Origin: Streptomyces sp. NBC_01460
GTDB taxonomy: Bacteria; Actinomycetota; Actinomycetes; Streptomycetales; Streptomycetaceae
Direction: 5' to 3'
Assembly (NCBI RefSeq): GCF_036227405.1
Contig: NZ_CP109473.1
Span: forward strand, 6,324,001-6,388,000
Length of the DNA stretch: 64,000 nt
Shown: one piece after another, positions 48,731 to 58,149 of the stretch
Position numbering within the stretch: the first letter of the stretch is position 1
Layout of the letters: each line of letters begins with the position of its first letter
Made by a program: the position numbers and the translations under genes
Notes under the pieces: model-generated
What the model was told of the DNA's origin: nothing
Database searches by the model: none
What the model saw: the letters and a program-made list of their open reading frames with translations, nothing else

Positions 48731-49456
48731 GTGCGCATCCTCGTCGTCAACGTCAACACCACACAGTCGATCACCGACTCGATCGGCGAGCAGGCGGCCG
48801 GTGCGGCGTCACCCGGTACCGAGATCGTCCCGCTCACACCCGCCTTCGGGGCGGAGTCCGTCGAAGGCAACTACGAGAGTTACCTCGCCGCCGTCGCCGT
48901 GATGGAAGCCGTACGCGCCTACCCGGAGCCGTTCGACGCCGTGATCCAGGCCGGCTACGGCGAGCACGGCCGGGAGGGACTGCAGGAGCTGCTCGACGTC
49001 CCGGTCGTCGACATCACCGAGGCCGCCGCGAGCACCGCCCAGTTCCTCGGGCGCAGTTACTCCGTCGTCACCAGCCTCGACCGTACGGTGCCGCTGATCG
49101 AGGAGCGTCTCCACACCGCGGGTCTGAGCGCGCGCTGCGCCTCCGTGCGGGCCAGCGGACTCGCCGTGCTGGATCTGGAGCGGGACGAGAAGGCCGCCGT
49201 CGACGCCATCGTCGAGCAGGCCGCCCAGGCCGTGGAGATCGACCGCGCCGAGGTGATCTGCCTGGGCTGCGGGGGCATGTCCGGCCTCACCGAACGCGTC
49301 GTCGAACGGACCGGAGTCCCCGTCGTCGACGGCGTGAGCGCCGCGGTGACGATCGCCGAGTCCCTCGTCCGGCTGGGGCTGACCACCTCGAAGGTGCGCA
49401 CCTACGCCCCGCCGCGTCCCAAGCAGATCCTCAACTGGCCGCCGCAGGCACGTTGA
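48731..49456 (+). CDS. Asp/Glu/hydantoin-racemase-family protein
   Basis: A 241-residue protein (counted from GTG 48731, GAAGG 8 bases upstream; ATG 48704 overlapping the previous stop is also in frame). The fold is that of aspartate/glutamate and hydantoin racemases: [17 protein letters not shown], then [38 protein letters not shown] and [17 protein letters not shown]. These racemases use two cysteines. Here the second is present (CLGCGGM) but the first, normally in a CFxDPG-like motif, is Gly in AGYGEHG. By position it should be an allantoin racemase supplying the S-isomer. With one cysteine it may be a different lyase or decarboxylase; compare arylmalonate decarboxylase, which also has a single Cys. 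Confidence 0.82.
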   Translation: MRILVVNVNTTQSITDSIGEQAAGAASPGTEIVPLTPAFGAESVEGNYESYLAAVAVMEAVRAYPEPFDAVIQAGYGEHGREGLQELLDVPVVDITEAAASTAQFLGRSYSVVTSLDRTVPLIEERLHTAGLSARCASVRASGLAVLDLERDEKAAVDAIVEQAAQAVEIDRAEVICLGCGGMSGLTERVVERTGVPVVDGVSAAVTIAESLVRLGLTTSKVRTYAPPRPKQILNWPPQAR

Positions 49457-49518
49457 GACCGCCCGGGCTGAGGCCTCGGCCCCGTACGACGAACCACCGC
49501 AGAAGAGGAGGGGTCTCC

Positions 49519-50856
49519 GTGCCCGATGTACAGCTGGTGTTGCGCTCGACCCGTGTCATCACCCCCGAGGGGACGCGTCCCGCATCGATCGCCGTCTCCG
49601 GCGGGACCATCGCCGCAGTGCTGCCCCATGATGCCGAGGTGCCGGCCGGTGCCCGTGTGGAGGATTTCGGTGATGATGTCCTGTTGCCGGGTCTGGTCGA
49701 TACGCATGTTCATGTGAATGATCCGGGGCGTGCGGAGTGGGAGGGTTTCTGGACGGCGACCCGTGCGGCGGCGGCCGGTGGTATCACGACGCTGCTGGAC
49801 ATGCCGTTGAACTCGTTGCCGCCGACGACGACGGTGGGGAACCTGCGGGTGAAGCAGGAGGTTGCCGCCCCCAAGGCGCATGTCGACACGGGTTTCTGGG
49901 GTGGTGCGCTGCCGTCGAACGTGAAGGATCTGCGGCCGCTGTTCGAGGCGGGGGTGTTCGGTTTCAAGTGTTTCCTGTCGCCGTCCGGGGTGGAGGAGTT
50001 CCCTGAGCTGGATCAGGAGCAGCTGGCCCGGTCGATGGCGGAGATCGCGGGTTTCGGCGGGCTGCTGATCGTGCACGCGGAGGATCCGCATCATCTGGCG
50101 GCGGCTCCGCAGCGGAGCGGGGAGAGGTACGCCGATTTCCTGGCCTCGCGTCCGCGGGACGCGGAGAACACGGCGATCGGGAATCTGATCGCTCATGCCA
50201 GGCGGTTGAACGCGCGTGTTCATGTGCTGCATCTGTCGTCGTCGGACGCGTTGCCGTTGATCGCGGCGGCGAAGGCGGAGGGGGTGCGGGTGTCGGTGGA
50301 GTCGTGTCCGCATTTCCTGACGCTGACGGCGGAGGAGGTTCCGGACGGGGCGACGGAGTTCAAGTGCTGTCCGCCGATCCGGGAGGCGGCGAACCAGGAC
50401 GCGTTGTGGGCGGGGCTGGCGGACGGGACGATCGACTGCATCGTGTCGGACCACTCGCCGTGCACCACGGATCTGAAGACTGCGGACTTCGCGTCGGCGT
50501 GGGGTGGGATCTCCTCGCTGCAGCTGGGTCTGCCGGCGGTCTGGACCGAGGCGCGTCGGCGTGGGCACGGTCTGGAGGACGTGGTGCGGTGGATGTCGGC
50601 GGGGCCGGCGGCGCTGGCCGGGCTGAGTCGTAAGGGTGCGATCGAGGTGGGGCGGGACGCCGACTTCGCGGTCCTGGCTCCCGAGGAGACGTTCACCGTC
50701 GATCCGGCGGGGTTGTTCCACCGCAACCAGGTCACCGCCTACGCGGGCAAGACCCTCCACGGTGTCGTCAGGTCGACCTGGCTGCGCGGCACGCGGATCG
50801 CGGCCGACGGCGTCCTCACCGAGCCCACCGGCCGCCTCCTCGAAAGGAACCACTGA
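49519..50856 (+). CDS. allB: Allantoinase
   Basis: A 445-residue amidohydrolase that opens the hydantoin ring of allantoin to allantoate. The metal ligands are visible: DTHVHVND near residues 60-67, the carbamylated Lys in [11 protein letters not shown] at about residue 150, [21 protein letters not shown] and the Asp in IVSDHSPC. The block [19 protein letters not shown] separates allantoinase from dihydropyrimidinase. GTG 49519 has GGAGGGG 5-8 bases upstream. It is the third gene of the operon after the transporter and the racemase-like protein. No allantoate amidohydrolase or ureidoglycolate gene is in the window. Codon usage from about 49630 on is less C-rich than its neighbours (many GTG, TTG and CAT codons). 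Confidence 0.93.
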   Translation: MPDVQLVLRSTRVITPEGTRPASIAVSGGTIAAVLPHDAEVPAGARVEDFGDDVLLPGLVDTHVHVNDPGRAEWEGFWTATRAAAAGGITTLLDMPLNSLPPTTTVGNLRVKQEVAAPKAHVDTGFWGGALPSNVKDLRPLFEAGVFGFKCFLSPSGVEEFPELDQEQLARSMAEIAGFGGLLIVHAEDPHHLAAAPQRSGERYADFLASRPRDAENTAIGNLIAHARRLNARVHVLHLSSSDALPLIAAAKAEGVRVSVESCPHFLTLTAEEVPDGATEFKCCPPIREAANQDALWAGLADGTIDCIVSDHSPCTTDLKTADFASAWGGISSLQLGLPAVWTEARRRGHGLEDVVRWMSAGPAALAGLSRKGAIEVGRDADFAVLAPEETFTVDPAGLFHRNQVTAYAGKTLHGVVRSTWLRGTRIAADGVLTEPTGRLLERNH

Positions 50857-51082
50857 GAGACCGCTCGAAAAGGCACGGAGGTGCCCGCGTCACACGCCCC
50901 GGTCCCACGATCGCGTGAGGGCGCACCCGGTCCTGCCCGGGTGCGCCACGGGGTGTGCGTCACGGCGGATACGTGCACTGACCGCCGACGTACGGCAGCA
51001 GGAGCACACCGGGCGCCCCGTCGTACGATCGGTGGCTGCAGACGGCCACCGACCGCTTGAACCGATCAACTACGGTTCCCTC

Positions 51083-51586
51083 ATGACGACTACGGAGCCT
51101 CGTCCCGATCTTCGGCCCCCCGGCTTGAACGCCGACGAGAAGACCACCTTGTCGGCCTTCCTGGACTATCTGCGCGAGTCCGTCCTCGCGAAGGCGGCCG
51201 GTGTCCCGGAGCCGTCGGTCCGCACGGCCGGCGTCCCTTCCGGGACCAGCCTGCTCCTGTTGCTCAAGCATCTGACGGCAGTCGAACTCAACTGGTTCGT
51301 CTGGGCCTACGCCGGCGCCGACCGCGAACTCATGGACGACGCGTGTGAGGTGCTCGCCGACGAGACCGCGTCGGACGTGGCGGACGCCTATCGCGAGGCG
51401 ATCGCCCGAGCCGACGAGGTCGTCCACGCGTGCACCGACCTGGACCGCCCCGGCGCACGCTCGCTGCGCGAGACCCCGCCGCCGTCGATGCGCTGGGTGC
51501 TGGTCCACATGATCGAGGAGACCGCCCGCCACGCCGGTCATGCGGACATCCTGCGCGAGCAGATCGACGGCTCGGTCGGGCGGTGA
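51083..51586 (+). CDS. DinB/DUF664-type protein
   Basis: A 167-residue four-helix protein of the DinB/mycothiol-transferase superfamily, DUF664 branch. It has LSAFLDYLRESVLAKAAGVP, SLLLLLKHLTAVELNWFVWA and the C-terminal VLVHMIEETARHAGHADILR. Three His residues (in LKHLTAVE, ETARHAGHAD) are the metal ligands usual for the fold. Many relatives are mycothiol-dependent detoxification enzymes. ATG 51083 has no strong Shine-Dalgarno sequence. It stands alone. Confidence 0.85.
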   Translation: MTTTEPRPDLRPPGLNADEKTTLSAFLDYLRESVLAKAAGVPEPSVRTAGVPSGTSLLLLLKHLTAVELNWFVWAYAGADRELMDDACEVLADETASDVADAYREAIARADEVVHACTDLDRPGARSLRETPPPSMRWVLVHMIEETARHAGHADILREQIDGSVGR

Positions 51587-51650
51587 TGCCGGTCTCGTAC
51601 CTCAGGAGTGATCGCGACGACCAACCGGTCGCCCCTTCGGGACGGATCGT

Positions 51651-52793
51651 CTAGGAGCGGGTTCGGCACAGTTCCCGGTCCACGAGTGTGGTCATGGCCT
51701 CCTGGGTGTCCCGTCCGCCGTCGCTGTTGACGTACACCACGGCGGTCCGGGCACCGCCCCGGGTGGCGCCGCCCCAGGTGCGATAGCCGAGCAGGTTGCC
51801 CGGATGGCCGAAGTAGCTGCCACCGCAGGACAAACTGATCTCGCCCAGGCCGAGTCCGTAACTCACGCCCCGATCGGGTGTGGGCACGGTGGTCGTCATC
51901 TCGTCGAGCTGTTCCCGGGGCAGCAGCCGGCCGCCGAGCAGATCGGCGTAGAAGCGGTTCAGGTCGTGCGTGGTGCTGATGAGGGAGCCGGAGCCGATCG
52001 CCATGCTTGGATCGAGCACCGTGACGTCGCTGCTGGTGCCGGTGCCGAACGCGGTGTAGGCCTGGGCGTGCGGGCCCGGGACCAGCGGGAAGGTGCCGGG
52101 CACGAGGGTGTTCCTCAGGCCCAGTGGGCGGATGATCCTGGACCGCACCTCATGGGCCCAACTCCGGTGGGTGACCTCGTGGATGATCATCGCGGCGAGC
52201 ATGTAGTTGGTGTTGGAGTAGGACCAGCCGGTGCCCGGCACGGGAGGCTGCCGCATCGCCGTCGCCACCAGCTCCTCGGGGGTGTAGGTACGGAACCGTT
52301 CGGCCCGGTAGCCCTCCGCGCTGTTCAACGCGGGTACCTCCGGCAGCACCTCGGGGATGTGGCTGGTGTGCTGGAGCAGCTGCCGCACGGTGATCCGGCT
52401 GCCGTCGCTGCCGCCCCGGACCACTCCCGGCAGCCACGTCTCGACGGTGTCCTCCAGGGACAGCCGCCCCTCGCCGACGAGTTGCAGGATCACCGTGGCG
52501 GTGAAGGTCTTGGTGGCGCTGCCGATCCGAAATCTTCCGTTCCACGGCATCGGCCGTCCGGTGCCGATCCGGGCCGTCCCGGCGCGCGCGCTGTCACGGC
52601 CGCCCGGTGACGTCACCTCGGCGAACGCCCCGACAGCGCCGGTGCCGTGGACCGCGTCCACCTGCTGCTGGAGCGGATCGGTGCCTCGCGGCTCCGTCGC
52701 CGCCGCAGGTCCGGCCGTTGCGGCGAGGAGTACCGAGGCCAGACCGGTGACGAGCAGGCCGTGGCGGTGCCGTCCTGACGCATGCTTGATCAT
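51651..52793 (-). CDS. Secreted serine hydrolase (beta-lactamase/DD-peptidase family)
   Basis: A 380-residue exported enzyme of the class C beta-lactamase/D-Ala-D-Ala carboxypeptidase clan. The signal peptide (HGLLVTGLASVLLAATAGPA, cleavage near AAAT) is followed by the SxxK motif GSATKTFTA near residue 91, the YSN motif in GWSYSNTNYMLAAMI near 190 and the late HxG motif in SYFGHPGNLLGYRT. Two late cysteines (LSCGG, RELCR) may pair. ATG 52793 follows GAGG closely; the in-frame upstream extension lacks signal character. Probably acts on peptidoglycan peptides or secreted D-amino-acid esters. Confidence 0.9.
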   Translation of the reverse strand: MIKHASGRHRHGLLVTGLASVLLAATAGPAAATEPRGTDPLQQQVDAVHGTGAVGAFAEVTSPGGRDSARAGTARIGTGRPMPWNGRFRIGSATKTFTATVILQLVGEGRLSLEDTVETWLPGVVRGGSDGSRITVRQLLQHTSHIPEVLPEVPALNSAEGYRAERFRTYTPEELVATAMRQPPVPGTGWSYSNTNYMLAAMIIHEVTHRSWAHEVRSRIIRPLGLRNTLVPGTFPLVPGPHAQAYTAFGTGTSSDVTVLDPSMAIGSGSLISTTHDLNRFYADLLGGRLLPREQLDEMTTTVPTPDRGVSYGLGLGEISLSCGGSYFGHPGNLLGYRTWGGATRGGARTAVVYVNSDGGRDTQEAMTTLVDRELCRTRS

Positions 52794-52945
52794 TTCCTCG
52801 TCCGTTCGGGTCGTCCGCGCGTACAGGGACCGCTCAGGCCGCAGCTGTTCCGCCCCGAGCGTGTGGCGACCATCCCACCAGCGGGGAGCGGATCCGCCCA
52901 TCCGGCCGTCCCCATGGGCCGAGGGTGTGCTGCCCTCACGGGGGC

Positions 52946-52988
52946 GCCGGGGGTTCCCCTCATGAGGAGCCTGAGGGGAACCCCCGGC
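52946..52988 (-). terminator. Perfect 17-bp stem terminator of the VWA operon
   Basis: Arms 52946-52962 and 52972-52988 are exact inverted complements with a 9-base loop, about 35 bases beyond the stop of the VWA-metallopeptidase gene on the minus strand. Confidence 0.88.
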
Positions 52989-53023
52989 TCACCGTCCTGA
53001 ACAGCGGGGGCGGCGGCCGGGGC

Positions 53024-54358
53024 CTAGCCGATGGTCACCACCCGCGCCCACGCGGGTGGTCCGCCGGGGCGGTACTCGGGATCGGACTCGTCGTAGGACG
53101 AGCGCCCGTGGTGCCGCCCGAAGAGCCCCACCACCGTCCGGCACGACGGACGCCGGGACGGCCAGGGGGTCTGGCCGTCGGTCAGGACCACCACGACGTC
53201 CGGGCGGGGGCGGGTCTCCAGGGCGCGGGTGAAGCCCGTACGCAGGTCCGTTCCGCCGCCGCCGAGCAGCTCCACCCCCTCCGCGCCCCCGCACAGGGGG
53301 CGGACCCGGCCCGCCGCCGCGTCGCACGGCAGGACGCCGACGAGGTCGCCACGTCCGCCGACCGCCCGTGAGATCGCCGCCACCTCCAGCAGGGCGCTAC
53401 CCAGTTCGGCGTCACTGACCGATCCCGAGGTGTCGATCACCACCACGACCCGCGTCGGTCTGCGCCGCAGGCTGGGGAGGACGGCGCCGGGAACCGCCGC
53501 CGAGCGCCGGGCAGGCCTGCCGTAGACGTAGTCCTCTCCCGTCCCCGGCGCGGAGGCCGCCGCGCGCACGGCCGCGCCCAGCAACTGCCGCCACGGCTGC
53601 GGCGGGTGGAAGGCCTCCTCCGCCCACCGCCGCCACCCTGCGGGCGCGCTCCCCGGACGGCCGACGATGCCCTGCGCGACCCGGAACCGGACCGCGTCCC
53701 GCTCCTGCCGGCTGAGCCCGTACGCCCCGTCCGGGCCCAGGTCCCAGGGGCGCGGGAGGCCGTCCGCGCCGCTGCCGCACTCCAGCCACGCCAGATGGGC
53801 GGTGTGCGGGCCGAGCCGGAACTGGCGGAGGTAGTCCTCCATCAGTTCGCCGTCCCGGAGCCCCAGGCTCCCCGGCACGACGGCTCCCTCGGGCTTCACC
53901 AGGCCGTCACCGAAGATGTCGTCGTTGATCTCGCAGTCGGCCGCGATGTTCATCCGCAGCCGCTCCGCCGGGCCGCTCAGCTCGTGCAGGTGCGCGTAGC
54001 GGTCGCTGCGCCCGTGATGGTCGCGCAGCAGGTGGGACACCTCGTGCACCCATACGCCGGCCAGCTCCTCCACGGGGGTGCGGTCGACGAACGCGGGGGA
54101 CACGTAGCACCGCCAGTGGGCGTCGACGGCCATCGTCGGTACACCACGGGACTCCACGACGTGCAGGGCGAAGAGCGCTGTCGCCAGATAGGGGCGGGCC
54201 CGCGCCGCCTGGAGGCGGGCGGCGAAGAGCTTGTCCGTGTCCAACGTGCCCGGAGTGTCCGGCACATCCGGAGTGTTCGGCGCGTCCGAGGTGCCCGTCG
54301 TGTTCCCGGGGACCTCGCGGGGCGCGGCCGGCCGGCCGCCGGGGGAGGGACTGTTCAT
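53024..54358 (-). CDS. VWA-domain protein with putative metallopeptidase domain (DUF2201)
   Basis: A 444-residue protein. The N-terminal half is a metallopeptidase-like domain with HEVSHLLRDH near residues 104-113 (HExxH zinc site) and AADCEINDDIFGDGL. The C-terminal half is a von Willebrand factor A-like domain whose MIDAS residues are seen in VVVVIDTSGSVSD near 307, GGGGTDLRTGF and VVLTDGQTPWP. Its ATG overlaps the stop of the MoxR-type ATPase gene (ATGA), so the two are made together. MoxR/VWA pairs act as chaperone-like assembly or metal-insertion machines. The client is unknown; the third operon protein may be it or an adaptor. Confidence 0.88.
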   Translation of the reverse strand: MNSPSPGGRPAAPREVPGNTTGTSDAPNTPDVPDTPGTLDTDKLFAARLQAARARPYLATALFALHVVESRGVPTMAVDAHWRCYVSPAFVDRTPVEELAGVWVHEVSHLLRDHHGRSDRYAHLHELSGPAERLRMNIAADCEINDDIFGDGLVKPEGAVVPGSLGLRDGELMEDYLRQFRLGPHTAHLAWLECGSGADGLPRPWDLGPDGAYGLSRQERDAVRFRVAQGIVGRPGSAPAGWRRWAEEAFHPPQPWRQLLGAAVRAAASAPGTGEDYVYGRPARRSAAVPGAVLPSLRRRPTRVVVVIDTSGSVSDAELGSALLEVAAISRAVGGRGDLVGVLPCDAAAGRVRPLCGGAEGVELLGGGGTDLRTGFTRALETRPRPDVVVVLTDGQTPWPSRRPSCRTVVGLFGRHHGRSSYDESDPEYRPGGPPAWARVVTIG

Positions 54359-55620
54359 CGGTCCGCCGGTGCGGAGGACAGGGCCCGGACGTTCGCCCGG
54401 TCGGCCCGCCGGGACACGGACACCGCCCCGGCGATCCCCTCGATCGACTCCGGGACGTCCCAGTCGTCGCGGCGCAGGGAGGCCAGCGTCGTCGCCGGGA
54501 CGACCAGCAGATCCGGAGCGCCGGTCTCCGCCGCCCTCGCCAGCAGGGCCCACGCGGCGTCCCACCGGTCCTTCGCCGGACGCGCGCGGACGGCCGCGAC
54601 CACCCCGTCCAGCGCCGCCTGCCGCAGGTCGCCGCGTTCCGGAAGCCGTGCGCCGCCGGGGTCGGCCAGCAGGTCCTCCGGGTCCGGCAGGTCCATCCGG
54701 TCCACGTAGGCCAGCAGTTCCAGCCCGGGCCCGTCCCCCACCGTCCCCCTGACGAGCATCGACAGGACGTCGCGGGAGGCGCCGGCGGCGGTGGCGAACG
54801 CGATCAGGGACAGCGTCATGTCCCAGCTGCGCGGTGACGGCCAGGCGCCGCCCCGCTGCGTCTCGCCCGAGGGCAGCCGGTGTACCAGGGCGGGCCGCGC
54901 GCCCAGCAGTCCGCAGACCGCGCGGCGTGCGAACGCCACGGCTTCGGTGAGCCGGCCGGGATCCAGCGTCGGCAGCGTGGCCCGCGGCCAGACGCCGCCC
55001 AGCCCCCGCACCACGACGTCCACGTCATGGACCCACTGCAGATGGACGAACCGGTTGGCGAGCGGCGGACTCAGCTCCCAGCCGTCGGCGGCGGAGGACC
55101 GGGGGTTGGCGGCGGCGACGATCCGGACGTCCGGCGGCAGCCGCAGGGATCCGACCCGGCGTTCCAGCACCAGCCGCAGCAGGGCCGCCTGCACGGCGGG
55201 AGGAGCCGTGGACAGCTCGTCGAGGAACAGCAGCCCGCGTCCCGCCCGTACGAGCCGCACCGCCCAGTCCGGCGGAGCCATGGGGATGCCGTTGCCCGCC
55301 GGGTCGTCACCGATGACGGGGAGGCCGGAGAAGTCCGACGGTTCGTGCACGCTCGCGATCACCGTGGTCAGCGGCAGGTCGAGCGTGTCGGCGAGCTGGG
55401 TGAGCGCGGCCGTCTTGCCGATGCCGGGCTCGCCCCACAGCAGCACGGGCAGGTCCGCCGCCACCGCCAGGGTCAGCGCCTCCAGCTGCGGATCCGGGCG
55501 GGGCGCGGTCGTCGTGTCACGCAGCAGCCCCAGCAGCGCGCCCGACACGTCGAGCCGGGAGGCCGGGACGTCGGAGGGGCACGGCTGGGGTGTCTCGAAG
55601 AGCGGGGTGGACGTGGGCAT
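54355..55620 (-). CDS. MoxR-type AAA+ ATPase
   Basis: A 421-residue AAA+ ATPase. Walker A is LLWGEPGIGKTAALTQLADT near residues 60-75, Walker B LLFLDELSTAPPAVQAALLR near 130-140, and sensor 1 IVAAANPRSSAADG near 160. The lid region is longer than in minimal MoxR proteins (SRDVLSMLVRGTVGDGPGLE). It is the ATP-driven partner of the VWA-metallopeptidase encoded immediately after it with a four-base overlap. AAAGGTGA lies about 8 bases before ATG 55620. It follows the 477-residue gene after a 109-base gap. Confidence 0.9.
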   Translation of the reverse strand: MPTSTPLFETPQPCPSDVPASRLDVSGALLGLLRDTTTAPRPDPQLEALTLAVAADLPVLLWGEPGIGKTAALTQLADTLDLPLTTVIASVHEPSDFSGLPVIGDDPAGNGIPMAPPDWAVRLVRAGRGLLFLDELSTAPPAVQAALLRLVLERRVGSLRLPPDVRIVAAANPRSSAADGWELSPPLANRFVHLQWVHDVDVVVRGLGGVWPRATLPTLDPGRLTEAVAFARRAVCGLLGARPALVHRLPSGETQRGGAWPSPRSWDMTLSLIAFATAAGASRDVLSMLVRGTVGDGPGLELLAYVDRMDLPDPEDLLADPGGARLPERGDLRQAALDGVVAAVRARPAKDRWDAAWALLARAAETGAPDLLVVPATTLASLRRDDWDVPESIEGIAGAVSVSRRADRANVRALSSAPADR

Positions 55621-55729
55621 GAGGCATCACCTTTGGGGTCGTCCGAAGCCGTCGCGGCCGGGAGCCGCGGGCGCGGGAGGAGTAAGGAAGGAGGGCGGCG
55701 CCGCAGCGCGGATCCGCCGGTGGCGGAGG

Positions 55730-57163
55730 TCAGCGGGATGCTGCTTGCCGGGGTCGTGAGCGGTGGGTCTCGGGGCGGGACGGTGTCCGGGCCGGCTCGC
55801 CGTGCCGGAGGCCGGGACCGGCCAGTCCCGCCCTGAACAGGCCGTGTTTGACGCGCTGTAGGGCCGCGTCGTGGAGGGCGTCGCGCAGGTCGCCGTCGCG
55901 CAGGAGCGCCCCGGGGCCGAGCGTGCTCTCGATCCGGGTCAGCGCGCCCGCGGAGTCGCCGTGCGCCAGCCGGTCACGGACCTCGGTGAGGCAGTCCGGC
56001 CGGCGGTGCGCGGCGTCGATGACCTGGAGGCAGGGGAGCGGCGTGCCGGTGAGGGCGGCGAGCAGCTCCTCCCGCCGGATCTCGGCGGGGTCGTGGTCCA
56101 GCGGGACCAGCACCCCGTCCACCAGGCCGATCCGGTGCCGGGCGCCTCGGCAGTCCACGACGCGGGGCACCGTAGGGCCGTCCGCGGGCGATCCCGTGTC
56201 CGCGCCCGGCCCGGACGGCGGCGCGCCGGGCGCCAGGGCCGCGGCGACCAGCGGATGCAGCCCGCCGGCCGCGATCCAGCCGCCGCACAGCAGTTCCAGG
56301 TCGGGCAGGACCCACGTGGCGGCATCGGGCAGGACCGGGAGTCCCGCGCAGGCGCCCGCCCGTGCGAGCCGGGCCGACCGCACCTCCGGCGCACCCTCAT
56401 CCGCCCCTGTGCGCGCAGGAGATGGGCGTACGTCGAGCAGGAGACGGCGCCGAGCGCCGAGGCGGACCGCGACGCGGCCCCCCTCCGTACGTCCCTCCGC
56501 GCTCAGCAGCAGAGCCGCCTCGGCGGCCCACCCGTCGAGTGCGAACCGCTCAGGGTCCGGTACCGACGGGGCCCACGCGGGCGCGGGCCGGTGCTGCGGC
56601 CCCGACGTCGCGGCAACAGCCCCGGCGCGGCCGCGCAGTTCACCGCTGCTGTCCGCGTCCCACAGGTGGCGGTGCAGGTCGAGACGGAACCGTCGGTCGG
56701 GGGCACGGTAGCCGCGTGGCCCGGACGCGCGCCCGGGCGGCACCGGTCCGTCCCACACGGCGAGGCTGATCCGCTGCCCGGCGTCCGCCCACGCGGGGGC
56801 GGTGCGCGCCACGAGGTGCACCGGACGTGAACGCCCCGGCTCCTCGTACCGGGCGAGGACGAGGGTCGTACCCGGCCGCAGGAAGCCGTCCGGTGCGGTG
56901 CGCGGCATGTGCCACCGCAGCAGATCGGGGGCCAGCCGGCGCAGGTCCGCCCGGAGGCGGGACGCGGTGTCGCCACCGTGGACACGTGCGACGGAACGCA
57001 GGTCGAGGTCGACGTCGAATCCGGCGGCGGCACACGCCCCTGCCCAGTCGCCGGCGGTGCGCCGGGCCGTCGCGGTCCGGATCATGAGGGGCGGCACGGC
57101 GACTTCGCGCACGCGCAGCCAGAGGGAAAGGCGGGAATCTCCGAACGCGGTCCCGGTGAGCAT
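55730..57163 (-). CDS. Unknown 477-residue partner of the MoxR/VWA pair
   Basis: Not recognised. A soluble arginine-rich protein without membrane segments. The N-terminus (MLTGTAFGDSRLSLWLRVRE) is followed by mixed alpha/beta stretches (TTLVLARYEEPGRSRPVHLV, DRRFRLDLHRHLWDADSSGE) and a central block ending DAATWVLPDLELLCGGWIAA. The C-terminal part resembles a helical hairpin array (LLAALTGTPLPCLQVIDAAH, VRDRLAHGDSAGALTRIEST). ATG 57163 has AAGGTGAG about 5 bases upstream. It is first of three genes with the ATPase and the VWA protein, so it is likely a substrate adaptor or client. Confidence 0.65.
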   Translation of the reverse strand: MLTGTAFGDSRLSLWLRVREVAVPPLMIRTATARRTAGDWAGACAAAGFDVDLDLRSVARVHGGDTASRLRADLRRLAPDLLRWHMPRTAPDGFLRPGTTLVLARYEEPGRSRPVHLVARTAPAWADAGQRISLAVWDGPVPPGRASGPRGYRAPDRRFRLDLHRHLWDADSSGELRGRAGAVAATSGPQHRPAPAWAPSVPDPERFALDGWAAEAALLLSAEGRTEGGRVAVRLGARRRLLLDVRPSPARTGADEGAPEVRSARLARAGACAGLPVLPDAATWVLPDLELLCGGWIAAGGLHPLVAAALAPGAPPSGPGADTGSPADGPTVPRVVDCRGARHRIGLVDGVLVPLDHDPAEIRREELLAALTGTPLPCLQVIDAAHRRPDCLTEVRDRLAHGDSAGALTRIESTLGPGALLRDGDLRDALHDAALQRVKHGLFRAGLAGPGLRHGEPARTPSRPETHRSRPRQAASR

Positions 57164-57369
57164 CAGCACTCACCTTGCGCGGACGGGACCCCCAATCTGA
57201 GAACCCATCGAGTAGTCATCGGCGGGAGCGTAGCCCGGACCGCCCGCGGGATCCACACCTTTTCCGGAGCGGCACGGGGTGCGCCGGTCAGCCCGCTTCG
57301 GCGGAGGCGGGCCGGAGAGGAGACCTCCACCTCGGTCCTGGAGTCGCGAGCGGCCTAGGGTTCCGTGCC

Positions 57370-57687
57370 ATGAGTGAAGCCGAACACGTCATGGACTGGC
57401 TGCAGGGCTGGTACGCCGCGCAGTGCGACGGGGACTGGGAGCACGAGTGGGGCGTGAAGATCGACACGCTCGACAACCCTGGCTGGTCCGTCCGCATCGA
57501 CCTGGAGGACACCTACCTCGAAGCTCATGACTTCCCGCGCCAGGACCTCAGGCGAGGCAAGGACGACTGGATCATCGCCCGGACCTCCGACCTGACCTTC
57601 CACGCGGCGTGCGGACCGGGCAACCTCACCGAGGCCCTGACCCTCTTCCGCCGCTGGGCGGGGGAGAACACCCCCGACCGGGGATGA
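57370..57687 (+). CDS. Imm53-family immunity protein, orphan
   Basis: A 105-residue protein matching the Imm53 immunity family: VMDWLQGWYAAQCDGDWEHE, then WGVKIDTLDNPGWSVRIDLE and DTYLEA, ending LTEALTLFRRWAG. The WLQxWYxxxCDGDWEH block is highly characteristic. Such proteins neutralise polymorphic toxins secreted by competing strains. No toxin gene lies beside it, so it is an orphan immunity gene, perhaps kept as protection from siblings. No strong ribosome-binding site is seen before ATG 57370. Confidence 0.85.
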   Translation: MSEAEHVMDWLQGWYAAQCDGDWEHEWGVKIDTLDNPGWSVRIDLEDTYLEAHDFPRQDLRRGKDDWIIARTSDLTFHAACGPGNLTEALTLFRRWAGENTPDRG

Positions 57688-57765
57688 GCCACCCCGGCCC
57701 GGCACCTCCGGCCCCGGACGGACCGTACCGAGGGCGCCGGGGGCACTCGCGGCTGAGTTGGTCGC

Positions 57766-58083
57766 TCAGGCGAGGAAGGCACGGACCGGGGCACCGGCCG
57801 TGTCCCGGCACTCCTCGAAGCAGGCGTGGCGGGCCGCGGGGAGGAGGTGGACCCGGGCGTCCGGGATGCGTTCCGCCAGCGGTGGGGCGTTCTCCGGCGG
57901 GGTGAGCCGGTCCTGGTCGCCGTGGAGCACCAGCGTGGGCGCGGCGACGGAGGGGAGCGCCTCCCACGCGTCGTGCCAGTTGTCGGTGACCAGGTGGCCG
58001 TGGCGGGCGTGCGGCGGCATGTGCGGGTCACCGAGGGTGCCGTACCGGCCGGGATGCCGCGCCCTGGCGTGCGCGGGGACCCT
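57766..58083 (-). pseudogene. Alpha/beta hydrolase, C-terminal fragment
   Basis: About 105 residues. HARHGHLVTDNWHDAWEALP is followed by PTLVLHGDQDRLTPPENAPP and HLLPAARHACFEECRDTAGA. This is the last third of an alpha/beta hydrolase, with the acid (GDQD) and His (ARHACFEE) of the triad. The nucleophile half is absent; upstream DNA is the start of the divergent CoA-transferase gene. No start codon with a ribosome-binding site is seen. It is a deletion relic. Confidence 0.6.
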
Positions 58084-58149
58084 TGGCCTCACATGAATGC
58101 CCAGAATGGTACGCCCGCCCGGGTCACCGACACCTCCGGAGGACAACGC

